Shown here: positions 7,961 through 17,456 of the stretch, piece by piece
How positions within the stretch are numbered: the first letter of the stretch is position 1
How the letters are laid out: the number at the start of each line of letters is the position of its first letter
Origin: Terriglobia bacterium
Lineage (GTDB): Bacteria; Acidobacteriota; Terriglobia; Bryobacterales; Bryobacteraceae
DNA length: 48,603 bases
Assembly: GCA_021324185.1 (NCBI GenBank)
Contig: JAJPJN010000103.1
Coordinates: forward strand, 1 to 48,603
Reading direction: 5' to 3'
Made by a program: the position numbers and the translations under genes
Notes under the pieces: model-generated
The model's database searches: none
Told to the model about the DNA's origin: nothing
Seen by the model: the letters and a program-made list of their open reading frames with translations, nothing else

Positions 7961-10900
7961 GCACCACGCATCTGGAGTCCGTCCGCGAGGCCGCCCAGCA
8001 CTCCGAGCACTGGACTGCCCGCCACCTGAAAGCCATCCTGTTCATCATTTGTGCGCTGGCGGCGCTCGGAGTCTATCTGGCGCTGAGTGTTCCCGTTGCG
8101 GTTTTCCCGTCTACTAATTTCCCGCGCATTGTGGTCGGCGTGGATAACGGGGTCATGCCGATCGATCAGATGCAGGTCACCATCACGCGCCCGCTTGAAG
8201 AGGAGCTGAATTCTGTTCCCGGACTCGAGCGTGTCCTTTCCATCACGAGCCGAGGCTCGGCAGAGATCGATCTGTTTTTCAACTGGACCGTCGATATGTT
8301 CCAGACGCTCCAGTTTGTGAATGCCGCCATAGCGCGCGTTCAACCGACTCTACCCTCTACCGCCGTGATCACCACGAATCGCCTGACGTTCGCCGCATTT
8401 CCAATACTCGGCTACAGCGTAACGTCGTCCAGCATTCCGCAAACCGCGCTATGGGAAATGGCTACCTACACGATGAAGCCGCAGTTGAACCGTCTCTCCG
8501 GCGTCTCTTCAGTGGTCATTCAAGGTGGCCAGGAACCCGAATTCCAGATCCAGCCAGATCCTGGCAAGCTCGTCGAATCGCAGATCACGATACCGAACAT
8601 CATTGATGCCGTATCCAAAAGCAATTTGATCGATTCACCTGGAATGCTGCAGCAGAATCACGAGCTGGTTCTGACGCTTGTCAGCGGCCAAGCCCACAGT
8701 GCCGCCGATATCGGCAATTTCGTTGTTAAAACGACCAATTCGGGCGTCCCCATCAAGATTCGTGACATTGCAACCGTCAGCCAGTCAGTGAAGCCCGTCT
8801 ACACGATCGTGACGGCGAACGGAAAACCTGCCGTGCTGCTGAATATCTATCGCCAGCCGGATAGCAACACCGTTACTGTCGCCGATGAAGTGCATCAGAA
8901 GATTGCCGACCTGCAGAAGACGCTACCTGCCGGCGTCACCGTTGAGCCGTTTTATGACCAGTCGAACATCGTGGCGGCATCCATCAAGAGCGTCCGCGAT
9001 GCGATTGTGATCGGCCTGATTCTTGCCGCCATTATCCTGGTCCTTTTCCTTCGTGATTGGGGTACGTCGGTGGTGGCCGGGCTGGTTATTCCAGTTACGA
9101 TTGCGGTCACTTGCATTGCGCTTCGCGCTCTGGGGCAGAGTTTTAATCTGATGACGTTGGGCGGCCTTGCGGCGGCCGTTGGTTTGGTGATTGACGATGC
9201 CATCGTCGTCGTCGAAAATATTGTTCTTCACCGCGAAGCGGGCCAGAGCCGCGGGGACGCGATCCGCAGCGCTCTGCGCGAAATCCGTGTACCGCTGGTG
9301 GGTTCAACGGTTACTCCCATCGTCGTCTTTTTACCGCTGGTCAGCATCACTGGCGTAACCGGTACGTTTTTCCGCGCGCTGGCGCTGACAGTGGCGGTCG
9401 CGCTGCTGACCTCGCTCGTGCTGGCGCTCACCTGGACCCCGGCGCTGAGCCATCTGCTTCTGCGCTCGACAGCGCGGAAATCTTCGGAAAGTCACGGCGG
9501 CCACGCGATTCCCGCCACCGGTTTCATGGGCCGCCTCACGGGGGCGTATGCCCGCATTATCCAGAGCGCACTGGCGCGGCCGTGGTACCTGGGACTCGGC
9601 TGCGCAGCGCTCATCGCCATTGCATTTCTCTGCTATCGATCTCTCGGAAGCGATCTCTTGCCGTCCATGGATGAAGGCGGCTTTGTGTTCGATTACCTTA
9701 TGCCCGCGGGCGCTTCACTCGAAGATACGAATCGCGTTCTGCTCGGGGTAGAAAAAATTATCCACTCGGTTCCTGAAGTGGAGAGCACGTCCCGGCGCAC
9801 CGGCCTGCAGCTTGGGCTTGCCACCGTAACCGAAGCCAATAACGGCGATATTTCTGTGAAGCTGAAGTCCAATCGCGACCGGGGTGTGGATGAGATCATG
9901 GCCGACATTCGGGACAAGGTGAATAAGCAGTATCCACAGCTCGACACCGACTTTCATCAGGTGCTCGAAGATATGATTGGCGATCTCACCAGTTCGCCCG
10001 ATCCGATCGAGATCAAACTGTTTTCCGAAAACGTGGATCTCTTGAAGGCATGGGCGCCAAAGGTGGGTGATGCCATTAAAACAATTCCGGCGGTCAAAGA
10101 CGTAAAGAATGGCGTTGAAGACACCATCAGCGGACCGGCCATCACTTTTACAGTGGATCAAGCCGTGGCTGCGCGCGCGGGTTTCACCCCGCAGGAATTA
10201 GAAGTTGATGTGAGCGCGATTTTACAGGGCGAGCCGGCACCTAATCCCATCGTGATCAACAATCGCCCGTACACAGTGCGCGTCACGATGCCGCCCGAAA
10301 CCCGCTTCTCGCTCGATACCATTCGCAACACGCCGTTAAGCAGTTCTACAGGAAAAATTGCCACGCTAGGCACTCTGGCCAGCTTTGAAGTCAATCCGGG
10401 ACAAATCGAGATTCGCCGCGAGAATTTGCAGCGCGATGTCGCCGTCACGGGCCGCCTTGAAGGGCTGAGCTTGGGGAAGGGCATTCAGTTGGTAAAAGAA
10501 AAGGTTGCCTCGCTTCATCTTCCTTCCGCCATCCGGGTGGTTTATGGCGGGCTCTACGAACAGCAGCAGCAGTCGTTTCACGATCTGCTGTTTGTGCTGG
10601 CCGCTGCCATTGTCCTCGTGTTCATCGTTCTGCTGATAGAGTTCGGTGATTTCGCCGCGCCGCTCGCTATCCTTTCTTCCGCGTTGCTTTCGACTTCAGG
10701 CGTGGTCTTCGCGCTATTCCTCACCGGCGTCACATTCAACATTTCGTCGTTCATGGGATTGATTATGGTGGTCGGTATCGTGGCAAAGAACGGGATCTTG
10801 CTGCTGGATGCGGACCAGCGCTTCCGCGCCGAAGGCTACACGCCGCGCGAAGCGATGATCGAAGCAGGGGAGCGCCGCTTGCGCCCCATTATGATGACCG

Positions 10901-11064
10901 CGCTTGCTACCGTCGCCGGCATGATTCCGCTGTCGCTCGCTATCGGGGCCGGATCGCAAATGCTGCAACCGCTTGCGATTGCTGTTATCGGCGGCGTGCT
11001 CGCTTCCATGTTTCTGTCTCTGGTCGTCACGCCGACGATCTATTACCTGATCACTAAAAAATAG
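7957..11064 (+). CDS. RND-family efflux pump (inner-membrane proton antiporter)
   Basis: Full-length 1035-residue RND transporter with a TTG start inside the adaptor stop (TTGA). The first membrane helix is near residues 25-48, a large periplasmic loop follows, then helices from about 345 and the second half from about 540. The proton relay is intact: Asp413-Asp414 in AAAVGLVIDDAIVVVENIV, and the Lys of VVGIVAKNGILLLDADQRF in the C-terminal half. The latter sequence is of the HAE/multidrug or heavy-metal type; substrate cannot be told from sequence alone. A 'MPAGASLEDTNRVLLGVEKI' porter-domain motif is present. It works with the adaptor encoded just upstream and needs a TolC-like protein from elsewhere. 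Confidence 0.95.
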   Translation: MSTTHLESVREAAQHSEHWTARHLKAILFIICALAALGVYLALSVPVAVFPSTNFPRIVVGVDNGVMPIDQMQVTITRPLEEELNSVPGLERVLSITSRGSAEIDLFFNWTVDMFQTLQFVNAAIARVQPTLPSTAVITTNRLTFAAFPILGYSVTSSSIPQTALWEMATYTMKPQLNRLSGVSSVVIQGGQEPEFQIQPDPGKLVESQITIPNIIDAVSKSNLIDSPGMLQQNHELVLTLVSGQAHSAADIGNFVVKTTNSGVPIKIRDIATVSQSVKPVYTIVTANGKPAVLLNIYRQPDSNTVTVADEVHQKIADLQKTLPAGVTVEPFYDQSNIVAASIKSVRDAIVIGLILAAIILVLFLRDWGTSVVAGLVIPVTIAVTCIALRALGQSFNLMTLGGLAAAVGLVIDDAIVVVENIVLHREAGQSRGDAIRSALREIRVPLVGSTVTPIVVFLPLVSITGVTGTFFRALALTVAVALLTSLVLALTWTPALSHLLLRSTARKSSESHGGHAIPATGFMGRLTGAYARIIQSALARPWYLGLGCAALIAIAFLCYRSLGSDLLPSMDEGGFVFDYLMPAGASLEDTNRVLLGVEKIIHSVPEVESTSRRTGLQLGLATVTEANNGDISVKLKSNRDRGVDEIMADIRDKVNKQYPQLDTDFHQVLEDMIGDLTSSPDPIEIKLFSENVDLLKAWAPKVGDAIKTIPAVKDVKNGVEDTISGPAITFTVDQAVAARAGFTPQELEVDVSAILQGEPAPNPIVINNRPYTVRVTMPPETRFSLDTIRNTPLSSSTGKIATLGTLASFEVNPGQIEIRRENLQRDVAVTGRLEGLSLGKGIQLVKEKVASLHLPSAIRVVYGGLYEQQQQSFHDLLFVLAAAIVLVFIVLLIEFGDFAAPLAILSSALLSTSGVVFALFLTGVTFNISSFMGLIMVVGIVAKNGILLLDADQRFRAEGYTPREAMIEAGERRLRPIMMTALATVAGMIPLSLAIGAGSQMLQPLAIAVIGGVLASMFLSLVVTPTIYYLITKK

Positions 11065-11091
11065 CGGCTCAATAGTCTGGACAGAAGTCGA

Positions 11092-12084
11092 TCACTGCTG
11101 CGGCAATGATGTTGTATCAAGAGAGGCGATCCGCCCTTTCGGACCTGCAACCCAGGGCAGGCTGAGAGCGTTCCAGTTTCCTGAATCGAGCCGCATCCAG
11201 GTGCGCCCATCATCACGCGAAATGTCGCTGCCATTGGGGCCCACGGCAATCCATGCCCGGGCGCGTTCGTCCCAGGCGACGCTCGAGCGGTATCCGGAGG
11301 GAAACGAAGTAGCAGGATGCCAGCTTATGCCGCCATCCGCTGTCCAGGCGGAGGCGCCATTGCTTTGCGCAGGCTGTTTATAATTTCCGCCGACGGCAAC
11401 ACCGTGCGCTGTATCGCGAAAGGCGAGCGAGAAGATACCGGAGCTTTCCGTTCCTCCGGCCATCGGAACCTTTGTTGCAGTCCACGCGCCGGACGGGCTG
11501 GAGCGGAATACTCGCGGTCCATCTGCGCCGCCCGTGGCAAACAAAATTTCAGAGCCGGATAGAACAACAAGCGACGAGTTGCTGGCCGCGAAAACGCCTT
11601 CGTGCGAAGCTGCCGCGAGCGAGGGGCTATTATCGCGTTGCCAGTGGCGGCCCAGATCGCTGGAGCGGTAAAGCACAAACCGCCCCGCTACCGGGTCGCC
11701 CAAAATGAAACCCGAGTTGCCACGGAATAGAAGCGCGTCCCAGAAACCTTCTGTATCCGGATTTTCGAACAGCAGGCGCCAGGTCGCACAGCCATCCGTC
11801 GTCTCATACAAACGGGACGCCCTACCCGTGCCGCTGGACATCGCAACGGCGTGGTTCGCATCCCATGCGAACACGGCCCGAAAATCCAGCCGTTCCGCAT
11901 CGGGCGGAGTTTTGCAAGTTTGCCACAGGTAGCCCGCATCTTCGCTTCGTAAAATGGCGCCATTGCTGCCACTTGCCCAAATCACGCCGCCGCCTGCATT
12001 GTGAATCCCGCGCAGGGACGCGTTCGTGCCTGTTACGGCAAGATTCCAGACTGCAAAGAACAGGCTGAGCAGAAAAAAACGCAT
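11092..12084 (-). CDS. Secreted BNR/Ycf48-like beta-propeller protein
   Basis: 330 residues with an N-terminal signal peptide (MRFFLLSLFFAVWNLAVTGTNA). Repeated blades follow of the BNR/Asp-box or Ycf48 type, for example ASGSNGAILRSEDAGYLWQ, SSDLGRHWQRDN, TADGGISWHPA and SRDDGRTWMRLD, each with the S/T-x-D-x-G-x-x-W pattern. Such propellers occur in sialidase-like, Ycf48-like and other exported proteins; no catalytic residues of sialidases can be assigned, so the enzymatic role is unknown. It lies six bases downstream of another exported protein gene on the same strand, forming a two-gene operon. Confidence 0.85.
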   Translation of the reverse strand: MRFFLLSLFFAVWNLAVTGTNASLRGIHNAGGGVIWASGSNGAILRSEDAGYLWQTCKTPPDAERLDFRAVFAWDANHAVAMSSGTGRASRLYETTDGCATWRLLFENPDTEGFWDALLFRGNSGFILGDPVAGRFVLYRSSDLGRHWQRDNSPSLAAASHEGVFAASNSSLVVLSGSEILFATGGADGPRVFRSSPSGAWTATKVPMAGGTESSGIFSLAFRDTAHGVAVGGNYKQPAQSNGASAWTADGGISWHPATSFPSGYRSSVAWDERARAWIAVGPNGSDISRDDGRTWMRLDSGNWNALSLPWVAGPKGRIASLDTTSLPQQ

Positions 12085-12090
12085 GCGTGT

Positions 12091-12960
12091 CTATTCGATG
12101 CTGAACGATTTTTTGGTTTGATATTGCGTGTTTGCGATCAGGTCGCGCACGACAAGGGTCAAAATATATTCGCCCTTTGCGCTATCCGGCGGCGTGTTGA
12201 TGCGAATCGTGCCCGGCAGGAACTGAGCGGGATAGAAGCTGCTCGACTTCAGTTCCGCGGCGCGGGGCGCGTCCAGAAATAATTTCCCGCTGGGTTGAAT
12301 CACACTGAGTCCATATTCCAAGTGATACGCGTTTGCGGGGCCGAGCCGGAAGCCTGCTATATCAAAACGCGCCAGGACCGTGTCGCCTGGACTGTATGCC
12401 GGAATCTCGAGCGGTTCGCGATCGCTTTCGCGCCGCAGGAATGCAAAGTGTTGCACGTTGACTGAATCGGCCGGGTCGATGTGAACGCCTCCGATATGGA
12501 ACGCAAAATCCTTGGTGCACTCTGTCTTGCCGAACAGATCTTTGACGGCAACATGAACGTGGAAGTCGCCGGCTGCTATGTACGACGGCAGCAGGAAAGA
12601 AGCGCGCCGCTTCGGCGTCCAGTTCTTGTCTTCTGAACTCAGCTCCGCCTGAATGTTGCCGGAGACTGGCTCAGTAAGAGGTATGCCCTTTGAGTCCTCC
12701 GGAGTGACCTGATAGGTCAAAGAAATCTTTTGAACTTCATCGCGGTTGAAAGACTGAATTGTAAAACCGGCCACCTGAAAGGTGAAGTAAAGATAGTCGC
12801 CGGGCAGAAACACGTAGTCTGCTGGTACAAACGGCGCGTCCTCGGAGGGCTCGATGCCTGCCGCCACGATCGCGAGATTGGAATGCGGCGCCGGAGCCTC
12901 TTGTCCGAGGAAAACTACACTCAAGACGAGGAATAAAAGGATGCGCACCATAGGCTGCAT
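12091..12960 (-). CDS. Exported protein of unknown function
   Basis: The frame stays open far upstream, but that part overlaps coaA on the other strand and reads as nonsense. The real start is the ATG at 12960, or the one at 12951, giving about 289 residues with a signal peptide (MVRILLFLVLSVVFLGQEAP). The mature protein is beta-rich, with segments such as FVPADYVFLPGDYLYFTFQVAGF and a repeat of the same theme later (IPAYSPGDTVLARFDIAGF). This suggests two related beta-sandwich domains: residues about 45-165 and 185-285. No family is recognised. It is followed six bases later by the beta-propeller gene, and both products are exported, so they may work together. Confidence 0.75.
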   Translation of the reverse strand: MQPMVRILLFLVLSVVFLGQEAPAPHSNLAIVAAGIEPSEDAPFVPADYVFLPGDYLYFTFQVAGFTIQSFNRDEVQKISLTYQVTPEDSKGIPLTEPVSGNIQAELSSEDKNWTPKRRASFLLPSYIAAGDFHVHVAVKDLFGKTECTKDFAFHIGGVHIDPADSVNVQHFAFLRRESDREPLEIPAYSPGDTVLARFDIAGFRLGPANAYHLEYGLSVIQPSGKLFLDAPRAAELKSSSFYPAQFLPGTIRINTPPDSAKGEYILTLVVRDLIANTQYQTKKSFSIE

Positions 12961-13092
12961 GGTGGTAATTGGGACTGCTCGAGAATCTATCCGAAGAGTA
13001 GCAGTTTGCGAAAGTAGTAGACGAACTTCCTTGCCGGCAGATCTGGATTTCGGTGTGGCCATTGTTCTACAGCAAACAGGGACGAGGTGCGC

Positions 13093-14055
13093 GTGAGTTC
13101 CCAGACCATTGCACCGGCTGCGGTATTCAGCCGTTATATCAGCTTTAGCCGGGCAGAGTGGAAGGCATTGCGCGCCAACACGCCGCTGCTGCTGAGTGAG
13201 TCCGAATTGGCTTCGCTGCGTGGAATTAACGAACAGGTTTCGCTCGGCGAAGTGGAAGATGTCTATGTTCCGCTTTCGCGGCTCCTCAATCTGCATGTGG
13301 CTGCAGTGCAGCATCTTTACGATGCGCGACGCGAATTCATGGGCTCTCCGGCACCGCGCAAAGTGCCCTATGTGATTGGAATAGCCGGCAGCGTTGCTGT
13401 GGGAAAGAGTACGTTCTCGCGCGTGCTTCGGGCAGTCCTCGCCCGCTGGCCCGACCATCCTTACGTCGATCTGATCACCACGGACGGTTTTCTTTTCCCC
13501 AACCGTGTGCTGGAAGAGCGCGGGCTGATGAACCGCAAAGGCTTTCCGGAAAGCTACGATCAACGACGCCTCTTGCATTTTCTGGCGGACCTGAAAGCCG
13601 GCGTCCCGGTTGTCTCAGCCCCTGTTTACTCGCATCTGCACTACGACGTTGTCCCTGATGCCGCCATCGAAATCCGTCAACCCGACATTCTGATTCTCGA
13701 AGGACTGAACGTACTACAATCGCCCGACGCTCACCGCGACGGTTCGCGTTTGTTTGTCTCCGATTTCTTCGATTTTTCGATCTTCCTCGATGCTCCTACA
13801 GACACGATCGAAAGCTGGTATATCGAACGTTTTCTGCGTTTGCGCGACACTGTCTTTCGCAGCGAGTCCTCTTACTTTCACCGGTATGCCAGCCTGAGCG
13901 AATCGGAGGCGATTGCGACCGCCGGGCGCATCTGGCGCGACATCAACTTAGTCAACCTGGTGGAAAATATTGGTCCAACCCGCGAGCGCGCGCACCTGAT
14001 TCTCGAAAAGGGCAGCGACCATGCAGTTCAGAATGTGCGGCTAAGGCGAATTTGA
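13093..14055 (+). CDS. coaA: Pantothenate kinase, type I (CoaA)
   Basis: ATP-dependent phosphorylation of pantothenate, the first step of coenzyme A synthesis, in the cytoplasm. The P-loop [12 protein letters not shown] is present, followed by [13 protein letters not shown] and the substrate-binding region [17 protein letters not shown], with ILEGLNVLQ and the F-D-F-S-I-F-L-DA block later. About 320 residues, the usual length. The GTG at 13093 is preferred over the GTG at 13087 because GAGG ends five bases before it; both give nearly the same protein. Upstream lies a divergent intergenic space of 132 bases shared with the exported protein gene; the gene ends convergently with the methyltransferase. 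Confidence 0.95.
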   Translation: MSSQTIAPAAVFSRYISFSRAEWKALRANTPLLLSESELASLRGINEQVSLGEVEDVYVPLSRLLNLHVAAVQHLYDARREFMGSPAPRKVPYVIGIAGSVAVGKSTFSRVLRAVLARWPDHPYVDLITTDGFLFPNRVLEERGLMNRKGFPESYDQRRLLHFLADLKAGVPVVSAPVYSHLHYDVVPDAAIEIRQPDILILEGLNVLQSPDAHRDGSRLFVSDFFDFSIFLDAPTDTIESWYIERFLRLRDTVFRSESSYFHRYASLSESEAIATAGRIWRDINLVNLVENIGPTRERAHLILEKGSDHAVQNVRLRRI

Positions 14056-14102
14056 GAAATGCCGGGATCGATCCATCTCTCTCCGCAGCGATGATGGGTT
14101 CG

Positions 14103-14720
14103 TCAATCTTCTTCTCTTGTGATGCGCGCCAACCAGGCGATTATCCCTTCCGGTCCCAGGGTGGTTTCTAATTTTGTTGGCTCGATGGATTCGACGCGCC
14201 ACCCGCCGCTGAAGTTATCCCGGATCTCCTGTTGCGTGACGCGTCGCGGGCCGAAGTCGCCTGGCTGATGCTCGCTAAAACAGAGCATAAAGTAACGCGC
14301 GCCAGGACGTGTCACAGCGTTGAGGCTCGCGACATAGGCAGCCCGCTGTTCGTCGCTGAATACGTGGAACAAGCCGCTATCAAGCACGGTATCGAACGCC
14401 TCGCCGATCGAGGCGAGGTCGAGTGCGTTGTGGACCAGGAAGTGAACGTTCAACCCGCGATCGCGGGCTTTGCGCCTGGCGATTTCTATGGCCCTGGGGG
14501 AGCTGTCGATGCCGACCGCTTCCAGGCCGCGCTGCGCCGCCATCAACGTGTGCTCGCCGCTGCCGCAGCCGGCATCGAGGACGCGCCCGCGCAACTCCCC
14601 GGCCCCAGCCAGGGCTTCGAATGCGGGCTGCGGTCTGCCGATATCCCATGGAGGTGTCCCCGAGTACATCTCGTCGAACTCTTCCGGTGTGTGCACATTG
14701 GGGGGAGGCGATTCATTCAT
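14103..14720 (-). CDS. Class I SAM-dependent methyltransferase
   Basis: 205 residues with the SAM-binding motif I VLDAGCGSGEH, the acidic end of strand beta 2 at GLEAVGID, and an FDTVLDSGLFHVF motif. The N-terminal EEFDEMYSGTPPWDIGRPQP pattern occurs in TehB or thiopurine-methyltransferase-like small-molecule methyltransferases. The substrate cannot be told. It is a single gene facing coaA tail to tail. Confidence 0.88.
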   Translation of the reverse strand: MNESPPPNVHTPEEFDEMYSGTPPWDIGRPQPAFEALAGAGELRGRVLDAGCGSGEHTLMAAQRGLEAVGIDSSPRAIEIARRKARDRGLNVHFLVHNALDLASIGEAFDTVLDSGLFHVFSDEQRAAYVASLNAVTRPGARYFMLCFSEHQPGDFGPRRVTQQEIRDNFSGGWRVESIEPTKLETTLGPEGIIAWLARITREED

Positions 14721-14825
14721 AGGTTCAAGTCTACAAGCTGAATTATTCTTCGATCACACTGGCGCGGCGAAGCCGTAGCCATTTCTATCAGCCGTGCGAC
14801 AATCGGCAGGATCAGGAGGATGTTC

Positions 14826-15812
14826 ATGAAAGCCGCAGTGGTACCCGCGAAAGATAGTTCCTGGCAGATTAAAGATGTTCCTCAGCCTCAACCCGGACCT
14901 GGTCAAGTGCTGGTGAAGATGCACGCCAGCGGCGTGTGTTATACCGACGTGCACGAAACGCTCGGACACATTCCGGGAGAATTTCCGCGAATCCTCGGGC
15001 ACGAGCCGGCCGGCGAAATCGTTGCTGTGGCTGCCGACGTCACTACGCGGAAGACAGGCGATCGCGTAGGCACCGCATGGATACAGTCGACGTGCGGTCG
15101 CTGCGAATGGTGCCAGCGTGGCCGGCGGATGTTCTGTGCGTCTCAGAAAGCTACCGGCATCGATGTGCAAGGCGGTCACGCCGAGTACATGCTGATGAAT
15201 GCGGATGCGACTTATCTCATTCCCGAGAAGGTTCCCTATGAAGAAGCGGCCCCCATCTTCTGCGCCGGGTACACAGTGTACAGCGGACTGCGTTGGGCTG
15301 ATCCGAAACCGCATGAGCGCGTTGCCGTGCTCGGAATCGGGGGGCTTGGGCATCTTGCAGTGCAATACGCCAAGGCGGCCGGTTTCGAGACCCTCGCAAT
15401 TTCGCACTCTCCGGATAAAGACAAGATGATTCGCGGCCTCGGCGCGGATGAAATTGTTCGCGATGGGAAGAGCCTTACCGGTGCTGGCGGCGCCGATATC
15501 ATCCTCAGTACTTCCAATTCGACGAAAGCTATGGTCGACAGCATGCAGGGGCTACGGCCAGACGGCCGGTTTGTCGTGATGGGCGCCGACGCGGAGCCGC
15601 TTTCGCTTTCTCTGATGGACTTTATTGAGAAGCGCATTCGAGTGATTGGTAGCTCGCAAAACGGCCCCGAGTATCTTTACGAAGCGCTGGACTACGTAGC
15701 TCAAGGAAAAGTGAAGCCGATTGTTGAGACTTACCCATTGGTTGAGGCGCCGAAGGCTTATGAGCGCGTGGCAGCAGGCAAGGCACGATTCCGCGCCGTC
15801 CTTACAATGTAG
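14826..15812 (+). CDS. Zinc-dependent alcohol dehydrogenase
   Basis: Medium-chain dehydrogenase/reductase of 328 residues that oxidises alcohols or reduces aldehydes with NAD(P). The start is placed at the ATG at 14826 because AGGAGG occupies 14814-14819, directly abutting an upstream in-frame ATG (14820) that would be too close. Catalytic zinc ligands Cys38 and His59-Glu60 (GHEPAG) are present, with the structural zinc lobe of four Cys in STCGRCEWCQRGRRMFC and the cofactor motif LGIGGLGHLAVQYAKAAG. The family resembles the AdhP or YahK type. It is the last ordinary gene before the accessory region. Confidence 0.9.
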   Translation: MKAAVVPAKDSSWQIKDVPQPQPGPGQVLVKMHASGVCYTDVHETLGHIPGEFPRILGHEPAGEIVAVAADVTTRKTGDRVGTAWIQSTCGRCEWCQRGRRMFCASQKATGIDVQGGHAEYMLMNADATYLIPEKVPYEEAAPIFCAGYTVYSGLRWADPKPHERVAVLGIGGLGHLAVQYAKAAGFETLAISHSPDKDKMIRGLGADEIVRDGKSLTGAGGADIILSTSNSTKAMVDSMQGLRPDGRFVVMGADAEPLSLSLMDFIEKRIRVIGSSQNGPEYLYEALDYVAQGKVKPIVETYPLVEAPKAYERVAAGKARFRAVLTM

Positions 15813-15817
15813 TTGCA

Positions 15818-16024
15818 TTGGGAGCAGCCGAATCTGGTTGCCGCTGTCCAGCTCGTGCGTCCCAATTGCGCGATCGAAATGACGAGCTTATCCTAGAATT
15901 AGCGGTTGAAAGCCGGGCGATGATCGTGACACACAACAAAGCCGATTTTGCTGGTGCTGATAGGTTCGGCGTTGTAGTGAAGGCGCCGGCAGAATTTTTG
16001 AGGCTATTGCGAGGAAAACAGTGA
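15818..16024 (+). pseudogene. N-terminally truncated PIN-domain toxin
   Basis: Only about 55 residues look like protein: RDRNDELILELAVESRAMIV, then THNKADFAGADRFGVVV and PAEFLRLLRGK. These match the C-terminal half of COG1569-type PIN ribonucleases (the DPxDxxxLELA ... GVxVxTPxEFL pattern). The first half, with the Mg-binding Asp at the N-terminus, is absent, and only a TTG could start this frame. It overlaps the next gene by GTGA, the normal coupling of such a pair. Truncation at the edge of the accessory region suggests that a rearrangement removed the 5' part. Confidence 0.7.
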
Positions 16025-16248
16025 GCGTGAGCGTAAGCGTACCGGAGGAACTCTACGAAAAGGCGGCGGCCATTGCCAAGGCTCAAAAGGTGTCGGTGGA
16101 TGAGGTGTTTGCATCGGCATTCGCAGAGCATCTCGCAGCGTGGGAGCGCCTCAAACGACGGGCAGCCTCCGGCAAACGCGAAGAGTTTCTTGCCGTGCTT
16201 GACAAAGTGCCCGATGTCGAACCGGCTCCTGAAGATCGGATCTTTTGA
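16021..16248 (+). CDS. Antitoxin-like protein paired with the PIN fragment
   Basis: 75 residues with an RHH/CopG-like N-terminus (SVSVSVPEELYEKAAAIAKA) followed by SVDEVFASAFAEHLAAWERL and an acidic end. Starts at a GTG that overlaps the PIN stop. The order toxin before antitoxin is the reverse of most type II pairs but known for some PIN families. As the toxin is truncated, this is probably an orphan antitoxin; it could still bind its old operator. Confidence 0.7.
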   Translation: MSVSVSVPEELYEKAAAIAKAQKVSVDEVFASAFAEHLAAWERLKRRAASGKREEFLAVLDKVPDVEPAPEDRIF

Positions 16249-16293
16249 CCTGTTTCTAGCGATGGCAAAGAGCCGTTTGCAGTGCGCAAAATA

Positions 16294-17213
16294 TCACTTC
16301 AGCAGTTCATTCACGAGTTCGCCGCCGATTTCCTCTTCAGAGGCAAGTGGCTTCAGGAACTCTTCCGCCAATCGATACTTTCGCTCCATCAGAGCGTCGA
16401 GGCGCTCGTCAAAGGTGACCGGTACCCGTTGGCTGGTATCGTGATAGATCGGGAGATAAACAAAGACATCTTTAATCTGGCCGATTCTGTATAGGCGATC
16501 CGTTGCCTGCGATTCAACCGCCGGATTCCACCAACGGCCGTAATGAAAAACGTGATTGGCTTCTGTGATCGTTAGTCCGATACCAGCGACAAAGGGCGAA
16601 AGAATCAGGGCGCCGAAGCCCGGCTTGCGCTTGAACTCATCCAAGATTCCGTTGCGGGTTTGCTGGCCTTGCGCCCGAAAGGATGATGATTTCGTTTTGG
16701 TGTCGCCATTGATGATTCGCACAGGTAATTGAAATTCTGAGCTAAGCACTTTAGCCAATATGCTCTGCATGGCACGGTGGCGGGCGAATATAATTGCTTT
16801 TTCTTGTTTGCCGCGGATATTGTGAAGCTCGCGAATTACGGCCTTCAGCTTTGGCGAGGCGGCGATTAATTCTTCCGGTGAAATATCCTCAGCGGTCGCC
16901 GCGAGTAAGGCCGGATGCTGCGAAAGCAGGGCGAATTTGTGTAAGACGCGGAAGATGCTTGTCTGGCTTTGGCCGCCGCGCAACTCTTCGAGAAGCTGCA
17001 AATGGAGTTCAATTTCGGTGCCGGACGTCTCGCATGAAATCTTCTTCAGATGTTTAGGCGGAAGTTCCGCGATGTCCGATTTATTGCGGCGCAGCAGAAA
17101 TGCGTGGGGCTGTTGGAACAAAAGAGCGCGCTTTAGCTCTTCCAAATTGGCGGTCGTATGTTCAAATCGCTCGGTAAACTCTTTTGCTGACGACAGCAGT
17201 CCCGGCTGAACGG
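16294..17213 (-). pseudogene. SNF2-family helicase, C-terminal remnant
   Basis: The minus-strand frame from QPGLLSSAKEFTERFE to the stop covers about 305 residues. It includes LLRRNKSDIAELPPKHLKKI, the helicase C-terminal motif IIFARHRAM, the motif V-like region LSPFVAGIGLTITEA and motif VI QATDRLYRIGQ. This is the second RecA lobe of a SNF2/Swi2 ATPase. The N-terminal lobe with Walker A and DEAH-like motifs is missing because the reading frame is joined at 17213 to the end of an IS3-family element. SNF2 proteins are often part of phage-defence islands, but no partner gene is visible here. Confidence 0.85.
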
Positions 17214-17243
17214 TGGACCTGCCCCCTGGGGTGAGACAAACAG
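17214..17243. repeat. IS3-family terminal inverted repeat, left copy
   Basis: Starts TGGACCTGCCCCC and ends TGAGACAAACAG; it lies at the 3' side of orfB. Its partner is at 20354-20383. The two differ at the sixth base and in the central five bases. Confidence 0.85.
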
Positions 17244-17456
17244 TTAAGGCACTGTTGACCGTTCGATGAAAAGCAATCGAGCGGCAAGACGACTTTAGCG
17301 CATACTCAGAAGCGGTTGGTGAAGCGGAGGCGGGCAATGCGGGAGCGCAACCCGCCAAGGAATAGCCAGCCGGAAACTCATCCAGACGATGAGGCGAGGA
17401 CGCCGGCGGCGCTGGCGGCCTCATCGGATGGATAGATTTCCCGATGCCTAAGAAAC

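Noticed and set aside
12961-13578. Upstream extension of the minus-strand exported protein (open frame to 13578)
   Set aside because: It overlaps coaA on the other strand for most of its length and reads as non-protein-like sequence, while a signal peptide starts at 12960/12951.
15700-15900. Left attachment site of the accessory region (copy of the tRNA 3' end)
   Set aside because: No direct repeat of the tRNA-Gly 3' end was found near the alcohol dehydrogenase stop; the left boundary stays undefined.
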